Origin: Mycolicibacterium rufum
Lineage (GTDB): Bacteria > Actinomycetota > Actinomycetes > Mycobacteriales > Mycobacteriaceae
Length of the DNA stretch: 64,000 nt
NCBI RefSeq assembly: GCF_022374875.2
Contig: NZ_CP092427.2
Coordinates: 2,976,001-3,040,000, forward strand
Direction: 5' to 3'
This document shows positions 1 through 12,009 of the stretch, in pieces; within the stretch, counting starts at the first letter, position 1; each line of letters begins with the position of its first letter. The position numbers and the translations under genes were made by a program. Under the pieces are notes generated by a model, which searched no databases, was not told the origin of the DNA, and saw only the letters and a list, made by a program, of their open reading frames with translations.

Positions 1-915
1 GGCGAACGTGTGCACCGACTCCGAGTAACCGGCGTTCCACTGCATCGCGATCTCGACCTCGTGGCCGGGTCCCTTGCCGTCGAAGTCGATGACGCTGGGC
101 TGGATCGGGGTCTTGGTGCGGTTGATGTGCTTGACGAAATCGACCAGGCCACCGGGGTAGTGGAACACCCGGTGCTTCACCTTCTGCGGCGCCGCCTGTT
201 CGGCCGCCTTCTCCTCGGCCGTCTTCGGCGCCTCGGCGTGGTCGCTGACGACGTCGTCGACCACCTCTTCGGGGGCGACCCGCTCGTCGGTGAGTTCGAT
301 GGTGAGTCCCTTGTTCAGGAACGCCATCTCCTGCAGTCGCCGCGCGATGGTCTCGAAGTCGTAGTTGGTGGTCTCGAAGATGTCCGGATCGGCCCAGAAC
401 CGGATGGTCGTCCCGGTCTTGGTGGTTGTCCCGCCCTGGCGCAGCGTTCCGGGCACCGACCGGTCGTAGGTCTGGAACCACTCGTGGCCGTCCTTGCGGA
501 TGTCGGCCTCGAGGCGGGTCGACAGCGCGTTCACCACGGACACCCCGACGCCGTGCAGACCGCCCGACACCTGGTAGGCACCCTCTTCGAACTTGCCGCC
601 GGCGTGCAGCACCGTCATCACGACGTCGACGGTGGGAATTCCCGTGGCGTGCATCGCGACGGGGATCCCTCGGCCGTCGTCCGTGACCTGGACGCCGCCG
701 TCCTCGAGGATCCGCACGTCGACCTTGGTGGCGAAGCCGGCCATCGCCTCATCGACGGCGTTGTCCACGACCTCCCAGATCAGGTGGTGCAGGCCGCGTT
801 CGCCGGTGGACCCGATGTACATGCCCGGACGCTTACGGACCGCTTCCAGACCTTCGAGGACCTTGATCGAATCGGCGCCGTACTCACTCGGAGCATTCTT
901 CTTCTGGGCAGCCAC
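1..915 (-). CDS. gyrB: DNA gyrase subunit B, N-terminal part (runs off the window)
   Basis: ATPase subunit of the type II topoisomerase that introduces negative supercoils. The visible 305 codons start with a GTG (913-915) and read [17 protein letters not shown], then RKRPGMYIG and [11 protein letters not shown] (the GHKL ATP-binding region, with the Mg/ATP Asn), DDGRGIPV and [15 protein letters not shown]. At the window edge the frame still matches GyrB ([15 protein letters not shown]), so the C-terminal half lies to the left. A GGAGACG sequence a few bases upstream serves as ribosome binding site. Some mycobacterial GyrB entries are annotated with a longer N-terminus; the GTG used here matches the conserved start. 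It follows recF and dciA on the same strand, the usual dnaA-dnaN-gnd-recF-dciA-gyrB order. The 247 bases between gyrB and dciA hold no gene and presumably carry the gyrB promoter. Confidence 0.97.
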   Translation of the reverse strand, partial: MAAQKKNAPSEYGADSIKVLEGLEAVRKRPGMYIGSTGERGLHHLIWEVVDNAVDEAMAGFATKVDVRILEDGGVQVTDDGRGIPVAMHATGIPTVDVVMTVLHAGGKFEEGAYQVSGGLHGVGVSVVNALSTRLEADIRKDGHEWFQTYDRSVPGTLRQGGTTTKTGTTIRFWADPDIFETTNYDFETIARRLQEMAFLNKGLTIELTDERVAPEEVVDDVVSDHAEAPKTAEEKAAEQAAPQKVKHRVFHYPGGLVDFVKHINRTKTPIQPSVIDFDGKGPGHEVEIAMQWNAGYSESVHTFA

Positions 916-1162
916 GTTGGACGCGTCTCCTTGGGTCTTGGGCAGGCGAAGGCCTGCACGGGGGATCCGACGACCCCCTCGCGGATCACCGTCACAGTCT
1001 ACCGAAACATGCCGTCAGGACCGATTCTGGAGCCGCGTTTTCTCATACCTAATCGCGCCGTGCGCCGATTTTTGCGGCAGAAGATAGGTCTTGACGCTTA
1101 GGAAACGCGATGATCGCGTTCTGGCGGCTCTCAGGCAACGCTTCCGTGATGATGTCCGACCG

Positions 1163-1723
1163 TCATCCGTAGGTGTCGCGCGGGCCCCGTCCCGGCACCC
1201 GGTACGGGCCCTTGCGCCACGACGGTCCGACGGGTCCGACGATCTTCACCGAGGTCACGACGCCGTCGCCGACGGCGGCGGCGATCTTGGCCACCAATTG
1301 GGCCTGCACCATCCGCAACTGGGTGGCCCACGCCGTCGATTCCGCCGACACCGTGAGCACCCCCTCGTTGAGCGACGTGGGCGCGGCGTGGTCGGCGATC
1401 TGATCGCCGACCACCTCCCGCCAACGCCCGAACACCGCACCCTCGGCGACCCGGCCGGACCACCCGCGGCTGCGCGCGACCTCACTGCTGGCGGCGCCGA
1501 AGGTCTGGGGATCCCTGCTGTCGGGGCCCGGGCCGGACCAGCGTCGCCGGCTGGCCGCAGCGCCGGTGCGCCGCGGCGCCGGCGAGGTCCGGCCGCGACC
1601 CACGTTCTTCCCTTGCTCTCGCGCCGCCCCGCGGGCCTCTTCCAGCGCCCGCCGAACCAGGTCCATGCCCTTGAGCTCGGCCAGATGCGCGGGTGGCTCG
1701 ACCGGGTCGTCGGCGTCGGTCAT
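1163..1723 (-). CDS. dciA: DciA family protein (DUF721), helicase loader/operator
   Basis: A 186-residue homologue of Rv0004. DciA proteins bind the replicative helicase DnaB and are needed for initiation in bacteria without DnaC/DnaI loaders. The N-terminus ([19 protein letters not shown]) leads into a basic, Ala/Arg-rich linker. The conserved DUF721 core is in the second half: [18 protein letters not shown], then a strand-rich segment with [16 protein letters not shown]. The ATG at 1723 was chosen because its first bases overlap the recF stop (ATGA), the usual translational coupling; an upstream in-frame start would run deep into recF. The partner helicase gene dnaB lies at the far end of this window. 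Confidence 0.93.
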   Translation of the reverse strand: MTDADDPVEPPAHLAELKGMDLVRRALEEARGAAREQGKNVGRGRTSPAPRRTGAAASRRRWSGPGPDSRDPQTFGAASSEVARSRGWSGRVAEGAVFGRWREVVGDQIADHAAPTSLNEGVLTVSAESTAWATQLRMVQAQLVAKIAAAVGDGVVTSVKIVGPVGPSWRKGPYRVPGRGPRDTYG

Positions 1724-2880
1724 CGCACCACCTCGGAGATCCGGCCCGCATCGTCGTCGCGCATCGTGATCTCGACGCGCCGGGCGTCCCATTCGGCGGG
1801 GATGTCCTCGTGCACGGCCGCAGTCACCAGGACCTGTTCGGCCGTCGCCGCCACCTGGGCGAGCGCCTCACGGCGGGCGGTGTCGAGTTCGGCGAACACG
1901 TCATCGAGCAGCAGCACCGGATCGCTTCCCTCTCTGCGCAACAGTTCGTAGGCGGCCAACCGCAGCGCGAGCGCCATCGACCACGATTCGCCATGACTGG
2001 CAAAGCCTTTCGTGGGCTGATCACCGAGCCGCAGGTCGAGATCATCCCGGTGGGGTCCGACGAGGCAGACGCCGCGTTCGAGTTCGGCGTCCCGGCGGCG
2101 GCTCAACGCGTCGAGCAGCGCCGCCTCGAAGATCTCCGGATCGGCGTTGCCGGCGGCGGCCTCGGTCTCCACCACCTCGATCCCGCTGCGGTAGCGGATC
2201 GACGCGGGCCGCGACGACGGCGCCAGCAGTTGGTAGGCCTTCTCCACTTCGGGGGCCAGCTCGTTGACGAGCTCGACACGCGCCGAGATCAGTTGCGCCC
2301 CATGCGAAGCCAGGTGACCATCCCAGACGTCGAGGGTCTCGAGTGCGCCCCGGTCACCCCGGAACCGTGCGCCGGAGGCGGTCTTGAGCAGCGCCGTGCG
2401 CTGGCGCACCACCTTGTCGTAGTCGGCCCTGACCCCGGCGATCCGCGGGCGGCGGATCGTGGCCAATTCGTCGAGATAGCGCCGCCGGTCACCCGGATCA
2501 CCACGAACCAGCGCCAGATCCTCCGGGGCGAACAGCACCGCGCGCAGCACACCGAGGATCTCCCGCGCCGACCGCACGGGGGAGCGGTTCAACCGGGCCT
2601 TGTTGGCCCGGCCCGACGTGATGTCCAGATCCACGGCGAGCTCGCGTCCCTCGCTCACGACGATCGTGGAGATCACCGCGCGCTCGGCGCCGGACCGGAT
2701 CAGCGGGGCGTCGGTGGCCACTCGGTGCGAGCCGAGCGTCGACGAATACCACAGTGCCTCGAGGATATTCGTCTTGCCGAAGCCGTTGGGTCCGACGAAG
2801 ACGGTGCGACCCGGCTCGAGATCGAGCTCGGCCCGCGGCCAGGACCGGAAGTCTGTCAGCGCGAGGCGACGTACGTGCAC
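1720..2880 (-). CDS. recF: DNA replication/repair protein RecF
   Basis: SMC/ABC-type ATPase of 386 residues that helps RecOR load RecA at single-strand gaps. Walker A is GPNGFGKTN near residue 31, and the C-terminal Walker B is [12 protein letters not shown], with the D-loop running into it. [17 protein letters not shown] at the N-terminus is the typical RecF opening. Start is GTG at 2878-2880, 13 bases after the gnd stop; the stop overlaps the dciA start by 4 bases. Length and motifs are those of a complete protein. Confidence 0.97.
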   Translation of the reverse strand: MHVRRLALTDFRSWPRAELDLEPGRTVFVGPNGFGKTNILEALWYSSTLGSHRVATDAPLIRSGAERAVISTIVVSEGRELAVDLDITSGRANKARLNRSPVRSAREILGVLRAVLFAPEDLALVRGDPGDRRRYLDELATIRRPRIAGVRADYDKVVRQRTALLKTASGARFRGDRGALETLDVWDGHLASHGAQLISARVELVNELAPEVEKAYQLLAPSSRPASIRYRSGIEVVETEAAAGNADPEIFEAALLDALSRRRDAELERGVCLVGPHRDDLDLRLGDQPTKGFASHGESWSMALALRLAAYELLRREGSDPVLLLDDVFAELDTARREALAQVAATAEQVLVTAAVHEDIPAEWDARRVEITMRDDDAGRISEVVR

Positions 2881-2893
2881 GGGTCCGTCCCGG

Positions 2894-3787
2894 TCACCCG
2901 GATTCGCTCACGCGTTTGACGGCGTGGCCGCCGAACTGGTTCCGCAGTGCCGCGACCGCCTTCATGGTGGGGGAGTCCTCCTGGCGGGACAGGAACCTCG
3001 CGAACAACGAGGCCGCGATGCTCGGCACCGGAACCCGCAGCCGGATCGCCTCTTCGACCGTCCACCGGCCTTCGCCGGAATCCTCGGTGTAGCCGCTGAT
3101 GTCGTTGAGCCCCGGGTCCTCCTTCAAGGCCTTGGCCAGCAGCTGCTGCAGCCACGACCGCACCACGGTCCCGTTCGTCCACGCCTGGTACACCGCCTGG
3201 GGGTCACGCACCAGATCCTCGGCCGCGAGCATCTCGTAACCCTCGGCGTACGCCGTCATCAGGGCGTACTCCACACCGTTGTGCACCATCTTCGCGAAAT
3301 GGCCGGCACCCACCGGACCGACATGGACGAATCCGTCCTCGACCGGACCCGGCGGCCGCAGCGCCTCGAAGATCGGCATCGCCCGCGCGACGTCGTCGTC
3401 GGCGCCACCGACCATCAACCCGTAGCCTTCGGTCAGACCCCAGATGCCGCCGGACACGCCGGCATCGATGAACGCAATTCCCTTGTCGGCCAACAGCTTC
3501 GCGTGCGGGCCGTCCTCGGTGTAGCGGGAATTGCCGCCGTCGATCACCAGATCACCCTCGCCGAGCACGTCGGCGAGCTGGGTGATGGTCTGATCGGTGA
3601 TCGTCCCGGAGGGGACCATGACCCACACCACCCGCGGCGCGCTGAGCGCAGCGGCCAGGTCGGCGAGCGTGGCGACGTCGGACACCTCCGGCCGCGGGTC
3701 GTACCCGATGACCTCGTGCCCACCCTCGCGCAGACGGGCCCGCATGTTGAACCCCATTTTGCCCAGGCCGATCAGACCCAGCTGCAT
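2894..3787 (-). CDS. gnd: 6-phosphogluconate dehydrogenase (decarboxylating), short form
   Basis: Oxidises 6-phosphogluconate to ribulose-5-phosphate and CO2 in the pentose phosphate pathway. The 297-residue length is that of the short GndB/YqeC-like class rather than the 470-residue classical enzyme. The N-terminal Rossmann motif is [12 protein letters not shown]; the catalytic region has [10 protein letters not shown] and [15 protein letters not shown] (the conserved Lys and Asn of the 6PGDH active site). A clear AGGAGGG ribosome binding site precedes the ATG by about 7 bases. It sits between dnaN and recF, the position seen in M. smegmatis-type genomes. Cofactor (NAD or NADP) cannot be decided by eye. 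Confidence 0.94.
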   Translation of the reverse strand: MQLGLIGLGKMGFNMRARLREGGHEVIGYDPRPEVSDVATLADLAAALSAPRVVWVMVPSGTITDQTITQLADVLGEGDLVIDGGNSRYTEDGPHAKLLADKGIAFIDAGVSGGIWGLTEGYGLMVGGADDDVARAMPIFEALRPPGPVEDGFVHVGPVGAGHFAKMVHNGVEYALMTAYAEGYEMLAAEDLVRDPQAVYQAWTNGTVVRSWLQQLLAKALKEDPGLNDISGYTEDSGEGRWTVEEAIRLRVPVPSIAASLFARFLSRQEDSPTMKAVAALRNQFGGHAVKRVSESG

Positions 3788-3819
3788 GTCAGCGCCCCTC
3801 CTGTAGTCAATGCGACCGG

Positions 3820-5019
3820 TCAGCCGGGAAGGCGCACCGGCATCAGCAGATAGACGTAATCGGTCTGCGCGGCCGGGAACGGACCCGACCCGGCGGTACC
3901 CGCGTCGTCGTCTCCGGCCGGGCGCAGCACGGCGGGCCGGCTGGGCGTGGTGAACCCGAAGGTCACCCGCTCGGCGTGCAGGGAACCCAGACCGTCGGTG
4001 AGGTAGGTCGGGTTGAACGCGATGGTCAACGGATCACCGGAGAATTCGACCGGCAGGTCCTCCTCGGCCCGGCCCACGTCGTCGGCGCCGGCGGACAACC
4101 GCAGCACGTCGTCGGCGAACTCCATGCGGACCTGCGCCCCGCGGTCGGCGACGAGCGCCACACGCTTGATCGCCTCGGTCAGTTCGGCCACGCCGATGGT
4201 CGCCACCGCCGTGTGCTCGGTGGGCAGCAGCTGGCGGAACTTCGGGAACTCCGCGTCGAGCAGGCGGGTGGTGCTGCGCTTGCCCTTGCTGCGGATACCG
4301 AGCAGACCCTCCTTGCCGACCGACGGACCGGACCCGAGCGACAGGTGCACCTCGTTGCCGTCGGTACCGGCCTTCGCGGCTTCGGCCAGCGTCTTGGCCG
4401 GAACCAGGACCGCAGCCTCGACACCGGGGGTGGACGTCGACCAGGTCAGCTCGCGCACCGCCAGCCGGAACCGGTCGGTGGCCGCCAAAACCACCTTCTC
4501 GCCGGAGATCTCGACGCGGATACCGGTCAGCATCGGCAGCGTGTCGTCACGGCCGGCGGCGACGGCGACCTGGCCGATGGCCTCGGCGAACAGATCGGCC
4601 GCCACGACGCCCGTCTCGTCGGGCAGGGTGGGCAGTGTCGGGTAGTCCTCGACCGCCATGGTCGGCAGCGAGAACCGGGCGCTGCCGCAGGTCAGCGCGA
4701 CGCGAGTGCCTTCGACGCTGACGTCGACCGGCTTGGCCGGCAGGGCGCGCACGATATCGGACAGCAGCCGGCCGGACACCAGAACGCTTCCCGGAGAGGC
4801 GATTTCGGCGGCGATCTGCACTTCGGCCGAGACCTCGTAGTCGAAGCCGGAGATGGTCAGACCCTCGTCGGAACCGGTCAGCAGCACCCCGGCGAGCACG
4901 GGCACCGTGGGCCGCGAGGGGAGGTTACGTGCGACCCAGGCCACCGCGTCGGCGAACTCCTCGCGGCTCAGCCGGAACTTCAAGTCCGTGAGACCTGCCG
5001 TTGTCGTCGCCACGTTCAT
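3820..5019 (-). CDS. dnaN: DNA polymerase III sliding clamp (beta subunit)
   Basis: Ring-shaped processivity clamp of 399 residues. The sequence starts [17 protein letters not shown] and carries the three clamp repeats: [19 protein letters not shown] in domain 1, [13 protein letters not shown] in domain 2 and [18 protein letters not shown] in domain 3. It ends [12 protein letters not shown], the hydrophobic cleft/C-terminus typical of mycobacterial DnaN. The frame stays open upstream into oriC, but the ATG at 5019 matches the family N-terminus and has an AAGGGA ribosome binding site, so the longer reading is not used. It is transcribed away from oriC and is followed after 32 bases by gnd. Confidence 0.97.
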   Translation of the reverse strand: MNVATTTAGLTDLKFRLSREEFADAVAWVARNLPSRPTVPVLAGVLLTGSDEGLTISGFDYEVSAEVQIAAEIASPGSVLVSGRLLSDIVRALPAKPVDVSVEGTRVALTCGSARFSLPTMAVEDYPTLPTLPDETGVVAADLFAEAIGQVAVAAGRDDTLPMLTGIRVEISGEKVVLAATDRFRLAVRELTWSTSTPGVEAAVLVPAKTLAEAAKAGTDGNEVHLSLGSGPSVGKEGLLGIRSKGKRSTTRLLDAEFPKFRQLLPTEHTAVATIGVAELTEAIKRVALVADRGAQVRMEFADDVLRLSAGADDVGRAEEDLPVEFSGDPLTIAFNPTYLTDGLGSLHAERVTFGFTTPSRPAVLRPAGDDDAGTAGSGPFPAAQTDYVYLLMPVRLPG

Positions 5020-5333
5020 AGCGTCCCTTCGATGTGCACCCCGATGAAGCGATGAGCAGCGGTTTCCTGGACTGACACACCGCGCCGCTGTGACACGCTG
5101 CGACGACCGGAAGGGCTGTCGATGAACCACCGTAGAGCTTTCGGCCCCAACTTGAAAGCTAAACGATCGGGCCGACATCGCCGGTGACGAGCGGCTTGTC
5201 GGGGCCGTGTGGTTCGGCTTTCCCCAAGAGGCTTCTTCGAGAAGAAATTGATAGAGAGAAATGAGCAGTAGTACTAGGTCCTGTGCATTCTGGGGACAGC
5301 CCGGCGTCCGCGCAGGCCAGCGCCGTGAGCCGG

Positions 5334-5342
5334 TGTGGACAC
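5334..5342 (-). promoter_or_regulatory. DnaA box in oriC
   Basis: TGTGGACAC, the reverse complement of GTGTCCACA, which differs from the mycobacterial consensus TTGTCCACA at the first base only. It lies in the middle of oriC. Confidence 0.65.
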
Positions 5343-5435
5343 GCTGTGCATCGCGGCGGCCGCGACGGTGAGACGTTGGGGATGAATCACCGATTGTGGA
5401 AGAAGTGTCCGCAACCGCCCAGGGTTGACCGCAGC

Positions 5436-5455
5436 TTGTCCACAGATCGTCCACA
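5436..5455 (+). promoter_or_regulatory. Tandem DnaA boxes in oriC
   Basis: TTGTCCACA (5436-5444) is a perfect consensus DnaA box. It is followed after two bases by TCGTCCACA (5447-5455), one mismatch, in the same orientation. The close tandem spacing favours cooperative DnaA binding. Confidence 0.85.
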
Positions 5456-5514
5456 GCCGTGGGCTGTGACGGGTGAGACCAACGGGATGAAAGTTTTTCG
5501 CTCACCGGACGGAG

Positions 5515-5543
5515 AAAAAACCCCCACCGCGCGGCGGTGGGGG
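5515..5543 (-). terminator. Intrinsic terminator downstream of dnaA
   Basis: On the dnaA strand a perfect 10-bp GC stem (5521-5530 with 5534-5543, loop of 3) is followed directly by six T residues (5515-5520 read in reverse). It begins 20 bases after the dnaA stop codon. This is a textbook Rho-independent terminator, uncommon in mycobacteria, and would keep dnaA transcription out of oriC and dnaN. Confidence 0.88.
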
Positions 5544-5562
5544 GAGGGGGAGGGGTGACGGG

Positions 5563-7080
5563 TCAGCGCTTGGCGCGCTGCCGGATCCGGGTGGTGAGTT
5601 CCTTGACGTGATCGAACACCTCACGCCGCTCGGCCATCTCACCGCGAATCTTCTTCTCCGCGTACATGACCGTGGTGTGATCCCGGCCGAACGCCTGCCC
5701 GATCTTCGGCAGGGACAGATCGGTCAGCTCGCGGCACAGGTACATCGCGATCTGGCGGGACTGGGCCAGCGCCCTGGTCTTTCCGGGCCCGCGCAACTCG
5801 TCGACGCTGGTCTCGAAGTACTCCGCGGTCGCGGCCATGATCGCCGCGGTGCTGATCTGCATCGTCGAGGAATCCGAGATCAGGTCGCGCAGCACGATCT
5901 CGGCGAGCGACTTGTCGATCGAGGTCTTGTTCAGCGAGGCGAACGCCGTCACGCGGATCAGCGCACCCTCGAGTTCGCGGATGTTGCGTTCGATGCGGCT
6001 GGCGATCAGCTCGAGCACGTCGTCGGGCACATCGAGGCGGTCCATCTGCGCCTTCTTGCGCAGGATCGCGATGCGTGTCTCCAACTCCGGGGGCTGCACG
6101 TCGGTGATCAATCCCCACTCGAAGCGGGTCCGTAGCCGGTCCTCCAGCGTGGCCAGCTGCTTGGGCGGGCGGTCGGAGGAGATCACGATCTGCTTGTTCG
6201 CGTTGTGCAGCGTGTTGAACGTGTGGAAGAACTCTTCCTGGATGCCGTCTTTACCCTCGATGAACTGGATGTCGTCGACGAGCAACACATCGATGTCCCG
6301 GTAGGTGCGCTTGAACGACGCGCGGCGGTCATCCCGCAGCGAGTTGATGAAGTCGTTGGTGAATTCCTCGGTGCTGACGTACTTGACCCGCATACCCGGG
6401 AACAGCCGTTGGGCGTAGTTGCCCGCCGCGTGCAGCAGATGCGTCTTGCCCAGGCCGGACTCGCCCCAGATGAACAGCGGGTTGTAGGCGCGCGCCGGCG
6501 CCTCGGCGATCGCCAGCGAGGCGGCGTGGGCGAACCGGTTGGAGGCGCCGATCACGAACGTGTCGAACGTGTAGCGCCGGTTGAGGTTGATCGCGGTCGG
6601 ATCGTCGTTGCTGGTGCTCTGCGCGCGGTTGGCGAAGAACGACGGCCAGTTCTCCTCGGCGCTGGCGCGGGCGGCCAGGTCGTCATCGACCAGATCGTTC
6701 GGGTCGTCGTCGAGAGACTGCGCGGCGGTGGAGACAGACTGCCCGGCGGCGGGCGCCGGGGTGAATCCGTTGTGGCTCTCGGCGCCGTCGGCGGGTTCGG
6801 GGTCGGCGATGCGAACCCCGAGCTCGACGCGCTGCCCGAGTTGGCGGCTCAGGGCCGCAACGATCGGCTCCCGCAGATGACGTTCGATCTCGTTCTGCAC
6901 GAAGGGGGTCGGCACCGACAGCAGCGCGAAGCCCTCGGTGATGACCAGTGGCTGGACCATCTTCAGCCAGGCGCGTTGCTGCGGGGTCAGGGATCCGTTG
7001 ACCGTGGTGCCGTCGCCGTTGAGCTCGGTGACGACGTTGTTCCAGATCGAGACGAACGGGGGATCGGGGTCAGCTGTCAA
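5563..7080 (-). CDS. dnaA: Chromosomal replication initiator DnaA
   Basis: AAA+ initiator that binds DnaA boxes and opens oriC; 505 residues from a TTG start at 7078-7080. The TTG was chosen because the protein then begins [14 protein letters not shown], matching mycobacterial DnaA, with a GGGGGTG ribosome binding site upstream; a longer in-frame reading lacks homology. Domain I covers about residues 1-90, followed by an acidic linker. Domain III has Walker [12 protein letters not shown] near residue 205 and Walker [10 protein letters not shown] near 265. Domain IV ends with the DNA-binding helix-turn-helix signature [14 protein letters not shown] near 463-476. Expression is probably autoregulated, since three DnaA-box-like sequences lie about 55-90 bases upstream. 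Confidence 0.97.
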   Translation of the reverse strand: MTADPDPPFVSIWNNVVTELNGDGTTVNGSLTPQQRAWLKMVQPLVITEGFALLSVPTPFVQNEIERHLREPIVAALSRQLGQRVELGVRIADPEPADGAESHNGFTPAPAAGQSVSTAAQSLDDDPNDLVDDDLAARASAEENWPSFFANRAQSTSNDDPTAINLNRRYTFDTFVIGASNRFAHAASLAIAEAPARAYNPLFIWGESGLGKTHLLHAAGNYAQRLFPGMRVKYVSTEEFTNDFINSLRDDRRASFKRTYRDIDVLLVDDIQFIEGKDGIQEEFFHTFNTLHNANKQIVISSDRPPKQLATLEDRLRTRFEWGLITDVQPPELETRIAILRKKAQMDRLDVPDDVLELIASRIERNIRELEGALIRVTAFASLNKTSIDKSLAEIVLRDLISDSSTMQISTAAIMAATAEYFETSVDELRGPGKTRALAQSRQIAMYLCRELTDLSLPKIGQAFGRDHTTVMYAEKKIRGEMAERREVFDHVKELTTRIRQRAKR

Positions 7081-7134
7081 GGACTCGCACCCCCTACCAG
7101 CCGGCGCACGGTCGGCCAAAAAAACGAGGACGAA

Positions 7135-7167
7135 CTGTCCACAAAGTTATCCACAGGTTGTGGAGAA
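7135..7167. promoter_or_regulatory. DnaA-box cluster in the dnaA promoter region
   Basis: CTGTCCACA (7135-7143), TTATCCACA (7147-7155, the E. coli-type consensus) and TGTGGAGAA (7159-7167, opposite strand) lie within 33 bases, 55-90 bases upstream of dnaA. Autoregulation of dnaA through such boxes is known in other bacteria; here it is inferred. The rest of the 617-base dnaA-rpmH gap (7081-7697) holds the rpmH promoter and no supported gene. Confidence 0.75.
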
Positions 7168-7498
7168 GGGAAGTTCGTCGTCGTTAGGTTGTCTACCGGC
7201 GGGGACGCCGTGGGTCGGAGCTCTGCACCAGGTGGGTACACGCAGTGGGCTCGCGGCCGAGTGGGTCGTCCTCGCTTCGTTGTCTCGCGCCGTCCCATCG
7301 TGGAAGCGGCATTGCCAGAAGCTAACAGTTTTCTCTCCGAGTGCCAACAGTTCTGCAACATTGCGAGGAACCGTAATGCGGTCTGGCTCAATCGTTCCAG
7401 AAGAACGTGACGGCTGTGGTGGATGTGATGCCGTTGACGTGGCTCGACGTGGTGTGATGGCGTGCGGGGCGACGACGTCGGGGCGGGTGGGCGCAGGT

Positions 7499-7527
7499 TT
7501 GACCCGGCGAATTCTCGTCAGTACCCT
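7499..7527 (+). promoter_or_regulatory. Predicted SigA-type promoter of rpmH
   Basis: TTGACC (7499-7504), a 17-base spacer and TACCCT (7522-7527) form a good housekeeping promoter pointing to rpmH, giving a 5' leader of about 160 bases. It would drive the rpmH-rnpA-yidD-yidC-khpB series. Confidence 0.65.
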
Positions 7528-7697
7528 CGAACAGTCGCCCGCACGTGGCGATACGGCTGCGATCCGGCACCCGCCGGGGACCGCGCTGGCAAGTACAGCG
7601 AGACCGACGAGCTTACCAACGGCCGACGGCGTCCTGTCTGACATGAGCGATCATGCGGGCACAGGCGTGGGGGCCAGACCGACGAGGAGTGACTGCC

Positions 7698-7841
7698 GTG
7701 GCCAAGGGCAAGCGGACCTTCCAGCCCAACAACCGCCGCCGCGCCAGGGTGCACGGTTTCCGGTTGCGGATGCGCACGCGCGCGGGTCGCGCCATCGTGT
7801 CCGATCGGCGCCGCAAGGGCCGTCGTTCTCTGACTGCGTGA
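7698..7841 (+). CDS. rpmH: 50S ribosomal protein bL34
   Basis: Very basic 47-residue protein starting at GTG 7698: [20 protein letters not shown], then [22 protein letters not shown]. This is the complete L34 family length. A GAGGAGTGA sequence just upstream is the ribosome binding site. It heads the rpmH-rnpA-yidD-yidC-khpB-rsmG cluster, transcribed away from dnaA. Confidence 0.97.
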   Translation: MAKGKRTFQPNNRRRARVHGFRLRMRTRAGRAIVSDRRRKGRRSLTA

Positions 7842-7862
7842 CGCGGCGCAAGGTCTGACGCG

Positions 7863-8222
7863 GTGCTTCCGGCGCAGAACCGGATGACGCGGTCGACCGA
7901 GTTCGGTGCCACCGTGAGTCGAGGAACGCGGGCGGCGCAGCCTGACCTCGTCGTGTACTGCGTGCGTTCCGATCAGACCGAGGACATCGGACCCCGCGTC
8001 GGCCTGGTGGTCTCCAAGGCGGTCGGCAATGCCGTTCAACGGCATCAGGTCTCCCGTCGCTTGCGGCATGTGGCCCGCACCGTGCTTCCCGAACTGCACC
8101 CCGCGGACCGCGTCGTGATCCGCGCGCTGCCCGGTAGCCGGCAGGCGGTCTCGCCCCGGCTCGAGAAGGAACTGCGCACCGCGCTGCAGCGGATACGGAC
8201 CCGCAGCGGAGCGTCCTCGTGA
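7863..8222 (+). CDS. rnpA: Ribonuclease P protein component
   Basis: Protein subunit (119 residues) that helps the RNase P RNA bind precursor tRNA. Start GTG at 7863: [21 protein letters not shown] is the usual opening. The RNase P signature is visible as [22 protein letters not shown] (conserved Arg/Lys-rich central cleft). The stop overlaps the yidD start (GTGA). Confidence 0.95.
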   Translation: MLPAQNRMTRSTEFGATVSRGTRAAQPDLVVYCVRSDQTEDIGPRVGLVVSKAVGNAVQRHQVSRRLRHVARTVLPELHPADRVVIRALPGSRQAVSPRLEKELRTALQRIRTRSGASS

Positions 8223-8545
8223 CCTCTCGTCCGGTCCGCGCCGCGGTGTTCGTCATTCAGCTCTACCGCACCACCATCTCGCCGTTGCGCCTGCCGACGT
8301 GCCGCTTCACGCCGACCTGCAGTCAGTACGCCGTCGAGGCACTGACCGAGTTCGGTCTGCTGCGCGGCAGTTGGCTGGCCCTGGTCCGTCTGCTCAAGTG
8401 CGGTCCATGGCATAACGGAGGATGGGATCCGATACCGGACCGCGGTATCGGGCGCGAACGTCACAGTGACGCCACAGGGTCGGGTGGCGCAGCCGAAGAC
8501 CGGGGTGTGCCGGTTCAGCAAGGGAAGAGTCTGCCGCGTGTTTAA
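8219..8545 (+). CDS. yidD: Membrane protein insertion efficiency factor YidD
   Basis: Small 108-residue protein of the YidD/DUF37 family. The conserved core has [26 protein letters not shown] and [16 protein letters not shown], with the three family cysteines. It overlaps rnpA by 4 bases at the start and yidC by 8 bases at the end, so the three genes are translationally linked. The role, helping YidC insert proteins, is known for the family in E. coli. Confidence 0.94.
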   Translation: MTSRPVRAAVFVIQLYRTTISPLRLPTCRFTPTCSQYAVEALTEFGLLRGSWLALVRLLKCGPWHNGGWDPIPDRGIGRERHSDATGSGGAAEDRGVPVQQGKSLPRV

Positions 8546-9629
8546 CTTCTTCAGCCTCGACATCATCTATTACCCGGTGTCGGGGATCATGTGGGTTTGG
8601 TACAAGGCGTTCGCCTTCCTGCTGGGCCCGTCCAACTTCTTCGCGTGGGCACTGTCGGTGATGTTCCTGGTGTTCACCCTGCGCGCGATCCTGTACAAGC
8701 CGTTCGTCCGGCAGATCCGCACCACGCGGCAGATGCAGGAGCTGCAACCGCAGATCAAGGCGCTGCAGAAGAAGTACGGCAAGGACCGCCAGAAGATGGC
8801 GCTCGAGATGCAGAAGCTGCAGCGCGAGCACGGGTTCAACCCGATCCTCGGCTGCCTCCCGATGCTCGCGCAGATCCCGGTGTTCCTCGGTCTCTACCAC
8901 GTGCTGATGTCCTTCAACCGGACCCAGACCGGCATCGGCCGCCTCGGCCTGTCGGTGGAGGAGAACCGCAGCCTCGGCAACTACTTCTTCAGCGCCACCG
9001 ACGTCGGACACTTCCTGGACGCCAACCTCTTCGGGGCACCGCTGGGCGCGACGATGATCCAGAAGCACGGCCTGGAGGCGTTCACCGAGTTCCACCGGCC
9101 GGCCGTCATCGCCGTCGGTGTGCCGATCATGATCGCCGCCGGTATCGCGACCTACTTCAACAGCCGTGCGTCGGTCGCCCGGCAGAGTCCCGAGGCGGCC
9201 GCCAACCCGCAGACCGCGATGATGAACAAGCTGGCGCTGTACGTGTTCCCGCTGGGCGTCGTCGTCGGTGGTCCGTTCCTGCCGCTGGCGATCATCCTGT
9301 ACTGGTTCTCGAACAACATCTGGACCTTCGGTCAGCAGCACTACGTGTTCGGCAAGATCGAGAAGGAAGAAGAGCAGAAGAAGCAGGAGGCCCTCGAGCG
9401 ACGCGCGGCGAATGCGCCGGCGCCGGGAGCCAGGCCGAGCCGCAAGAAGAAGGCCGGCGCCGAGGCCGAAGCGGTCGACGGGGTGGAGATCACCGAGAGT
9501 GCGGCGTCCGAGGCGCCCTCGTCGACAGCAGCGACGGACACAGACAGCGTGACCAAGTCCGCGGCACGGAACGGGTCGGTGAACCGCACCCCCAGACCGG
9601 GCGCCCGGCCGAAAAAGCGGAAACGTTGA
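8538..9629 (+). CDS. yidC: Membrane protein insertase YidC
   Basis: Oxa1/YidC/Alb3 insertase, 363 residues from GTG 8538 ([19 protein letters not shown]), with an AGGGAAGAG ribosome binding site about 8 bases upstream. Several membrane segments can be seen: the N-terminal one, ASVMF-like hydrophobic stretch after FFAWAL, the [21 protein letters not shown] loop and helix, [16 protein letters not shown], and [16 protein letters not shown] charged, Lys/Ala-rich cytoplasmic tail ([10 protein letters not shown] to PKKRKR) follows. A longer in-frame start exists within yidD but lacks conserved sequence. Confidence 0.95.
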   Translation: MFNFFSLDIIYYPVSGIMWVWYKAFAFLLGPSNFFAWALSVMFLVFTLRAILYKPFVRQIRTTRQMQELQPQIKALQKKYGKDRQKMALEMQKLQREHGFNPILGCLPMLAQIPVFLGLYHVLMSFNRTQTGIGRLGLSVEENRSLGNYFFSATDVGHFLDANLFGAPLGATMIQKHGLEAFTEFHRPAVIAVGVPIMIAAGIATYFNSRASVARQSPEAAANPQTAMMNKLALYVFPLGVVVGGPFLPLAIILYWFSNNIWTFGQQHYVFGKIEKEEEQKKQEALERRAANAPAPGARPSRKKKAGAEAEAVDGVEITESAASEAPSSTAATDTDSVTKSAARNGSVNRTPRPGARPKKRKR

Positions 9630-9665
9630 CGCGCGGGTGACCGCGAACGAGGGAGAGGTGTATCC

Positions 9666-10265
9666 ATGACGAATTCAGAAGCCGCGACGACGGACGAAGT
9701 GACCGAGGAGACGGTCGGGGAGTCCCCGCAGCGCGACGCTGCCGTCGAGTCGGCGGAGTCCGCGGAGCACGCCGCCGAGGGCGGTGCGCCGACGTCGAAT
9801 CTCGAGGACAAGCTCGTCGCCGAGGGAGAGATCGCCGGTGATTACCTCGAGGAGCTGTTGGATCTGCTCGACTTCGACGGCGACATCGACCTGGACGTCG
9901 AGGGCGACCGGGCGGTCGTGAGCATCGACGGCGGCGGAGATCTGACAAAGCTGGTCGGGCGCAAGGGCGAGGTCCTGGACGCGCTGCAGGAGCTGACTCG
10001 GCTGGCCGTGCATCAGAAGACCGGTGAGCGGAGCCGGTTGATGCTGGACATCTCGCAGTGGCGCAAGCGCCGGCGCGACGAGCTGGCCGCGCTCGGCAGC
10101 AAGGTCGCGCACCGGGTGCTGGAGACGGGCGAGCGGGAAGAGCTGTCGCCGATGACGCCGTTCGAGCGCAAGATCGTGCACGACGCCGTGGCCGGTGTCG
10201 CGGGGGTGCACAGCGAGAGCGAAGGTGTCGAGCCGTCGCGACGCGTGGTCGTGCTCGTCGACTGA
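9666..10265 (+). CDS. khpB: Jag/KhpB family RNA-binding protein (KH + R3H domains)
   Basis: Homologue of Rv3920c, 199 residues. An acidic, low-complexity N-terminus (about residues 1-50) leads to EDKLVAEGEIAGDYLEELLDLL, a KH-like domain with the loop LVGRKGEVLDALQELTRL, and an R3H domain with RLMLDISQWRKRRRDEL. The family binds RNA and is linked to cell elongation in Gram-positive bacteria. GAGGGAGAGG precedes the ATG. It lies between yidC and rsmG, its standard place. Confidence 0.93.
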   Translation: MTNSEAATTDEVTEETVGESPQRDAAVESAESAEHAAEGGAPTSNLEDKLVAEGEIAGDYLEELLDLLDFDGDIDLDVEGDRAVVSIDGGGDLTKLVGRKGEVLDALQELTRLAVHQKTGERSRLMLDISQWRKRRRDELAALGSKVAHRVLETGEREELSPMTPFERKIVHDAVAGVAGVHSESEGVEPSRRVVVLVD

Positions 10266-10290
10266 CCCGCTGCGAGTTACAGCGATGTAG

Positions 10291-11960
<1,670 letters not shown>

Positions 11961-12009
11961 GGCCCCCCGAACCCACCCGCGACGGCGCGACGATCACAGA
12001 AGGACACGC

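Larger units (their letters stand above)
5020..5562. other. Origin of replication (oriC), dnaN-dnaA intergenic region
   Basis: The 543-base gap between dnaA and dnaN is the standard actinobacterial oriC position. It contains the best DnaA boxes of the window (5334-5342, 5436-5444, 5447-5455), an A-rich stretch at about 5235-5278 (GAGAAGAAATTGATAGAGAG) that is a candidate unwinding region, and several weaker box-like words such as TGGGGACAG near 5291 and TGTGGAAGA near 5395. The dnaA terminator occupies the dnaA-proximal end. I see no convincing gene here. The dnaN promoter must lie inside this region, but I cannot place it securely. Confidence 0.9.

Noticed and set aside
10..1101. Long plus-strand frame opposite gyrB
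   Set aside because: It lies antisense to well-conserved gyrB and has no recognisable protein features; a high-GC shadow frame.
5020..5505. N-terminal extension of dnaN into oriC
   Set aside because: The frame is open for 162 more codons, but it crosses the origin region, has no homology to clamps and the ATG at 5019 has a ribosome binding site and the conserved N-terminus.
7147..7644. Minus-strand frames in the dnaA-rpmH gap
   Set aside because: No conserved sequence; region carries the dnaA and rpmH control signals.
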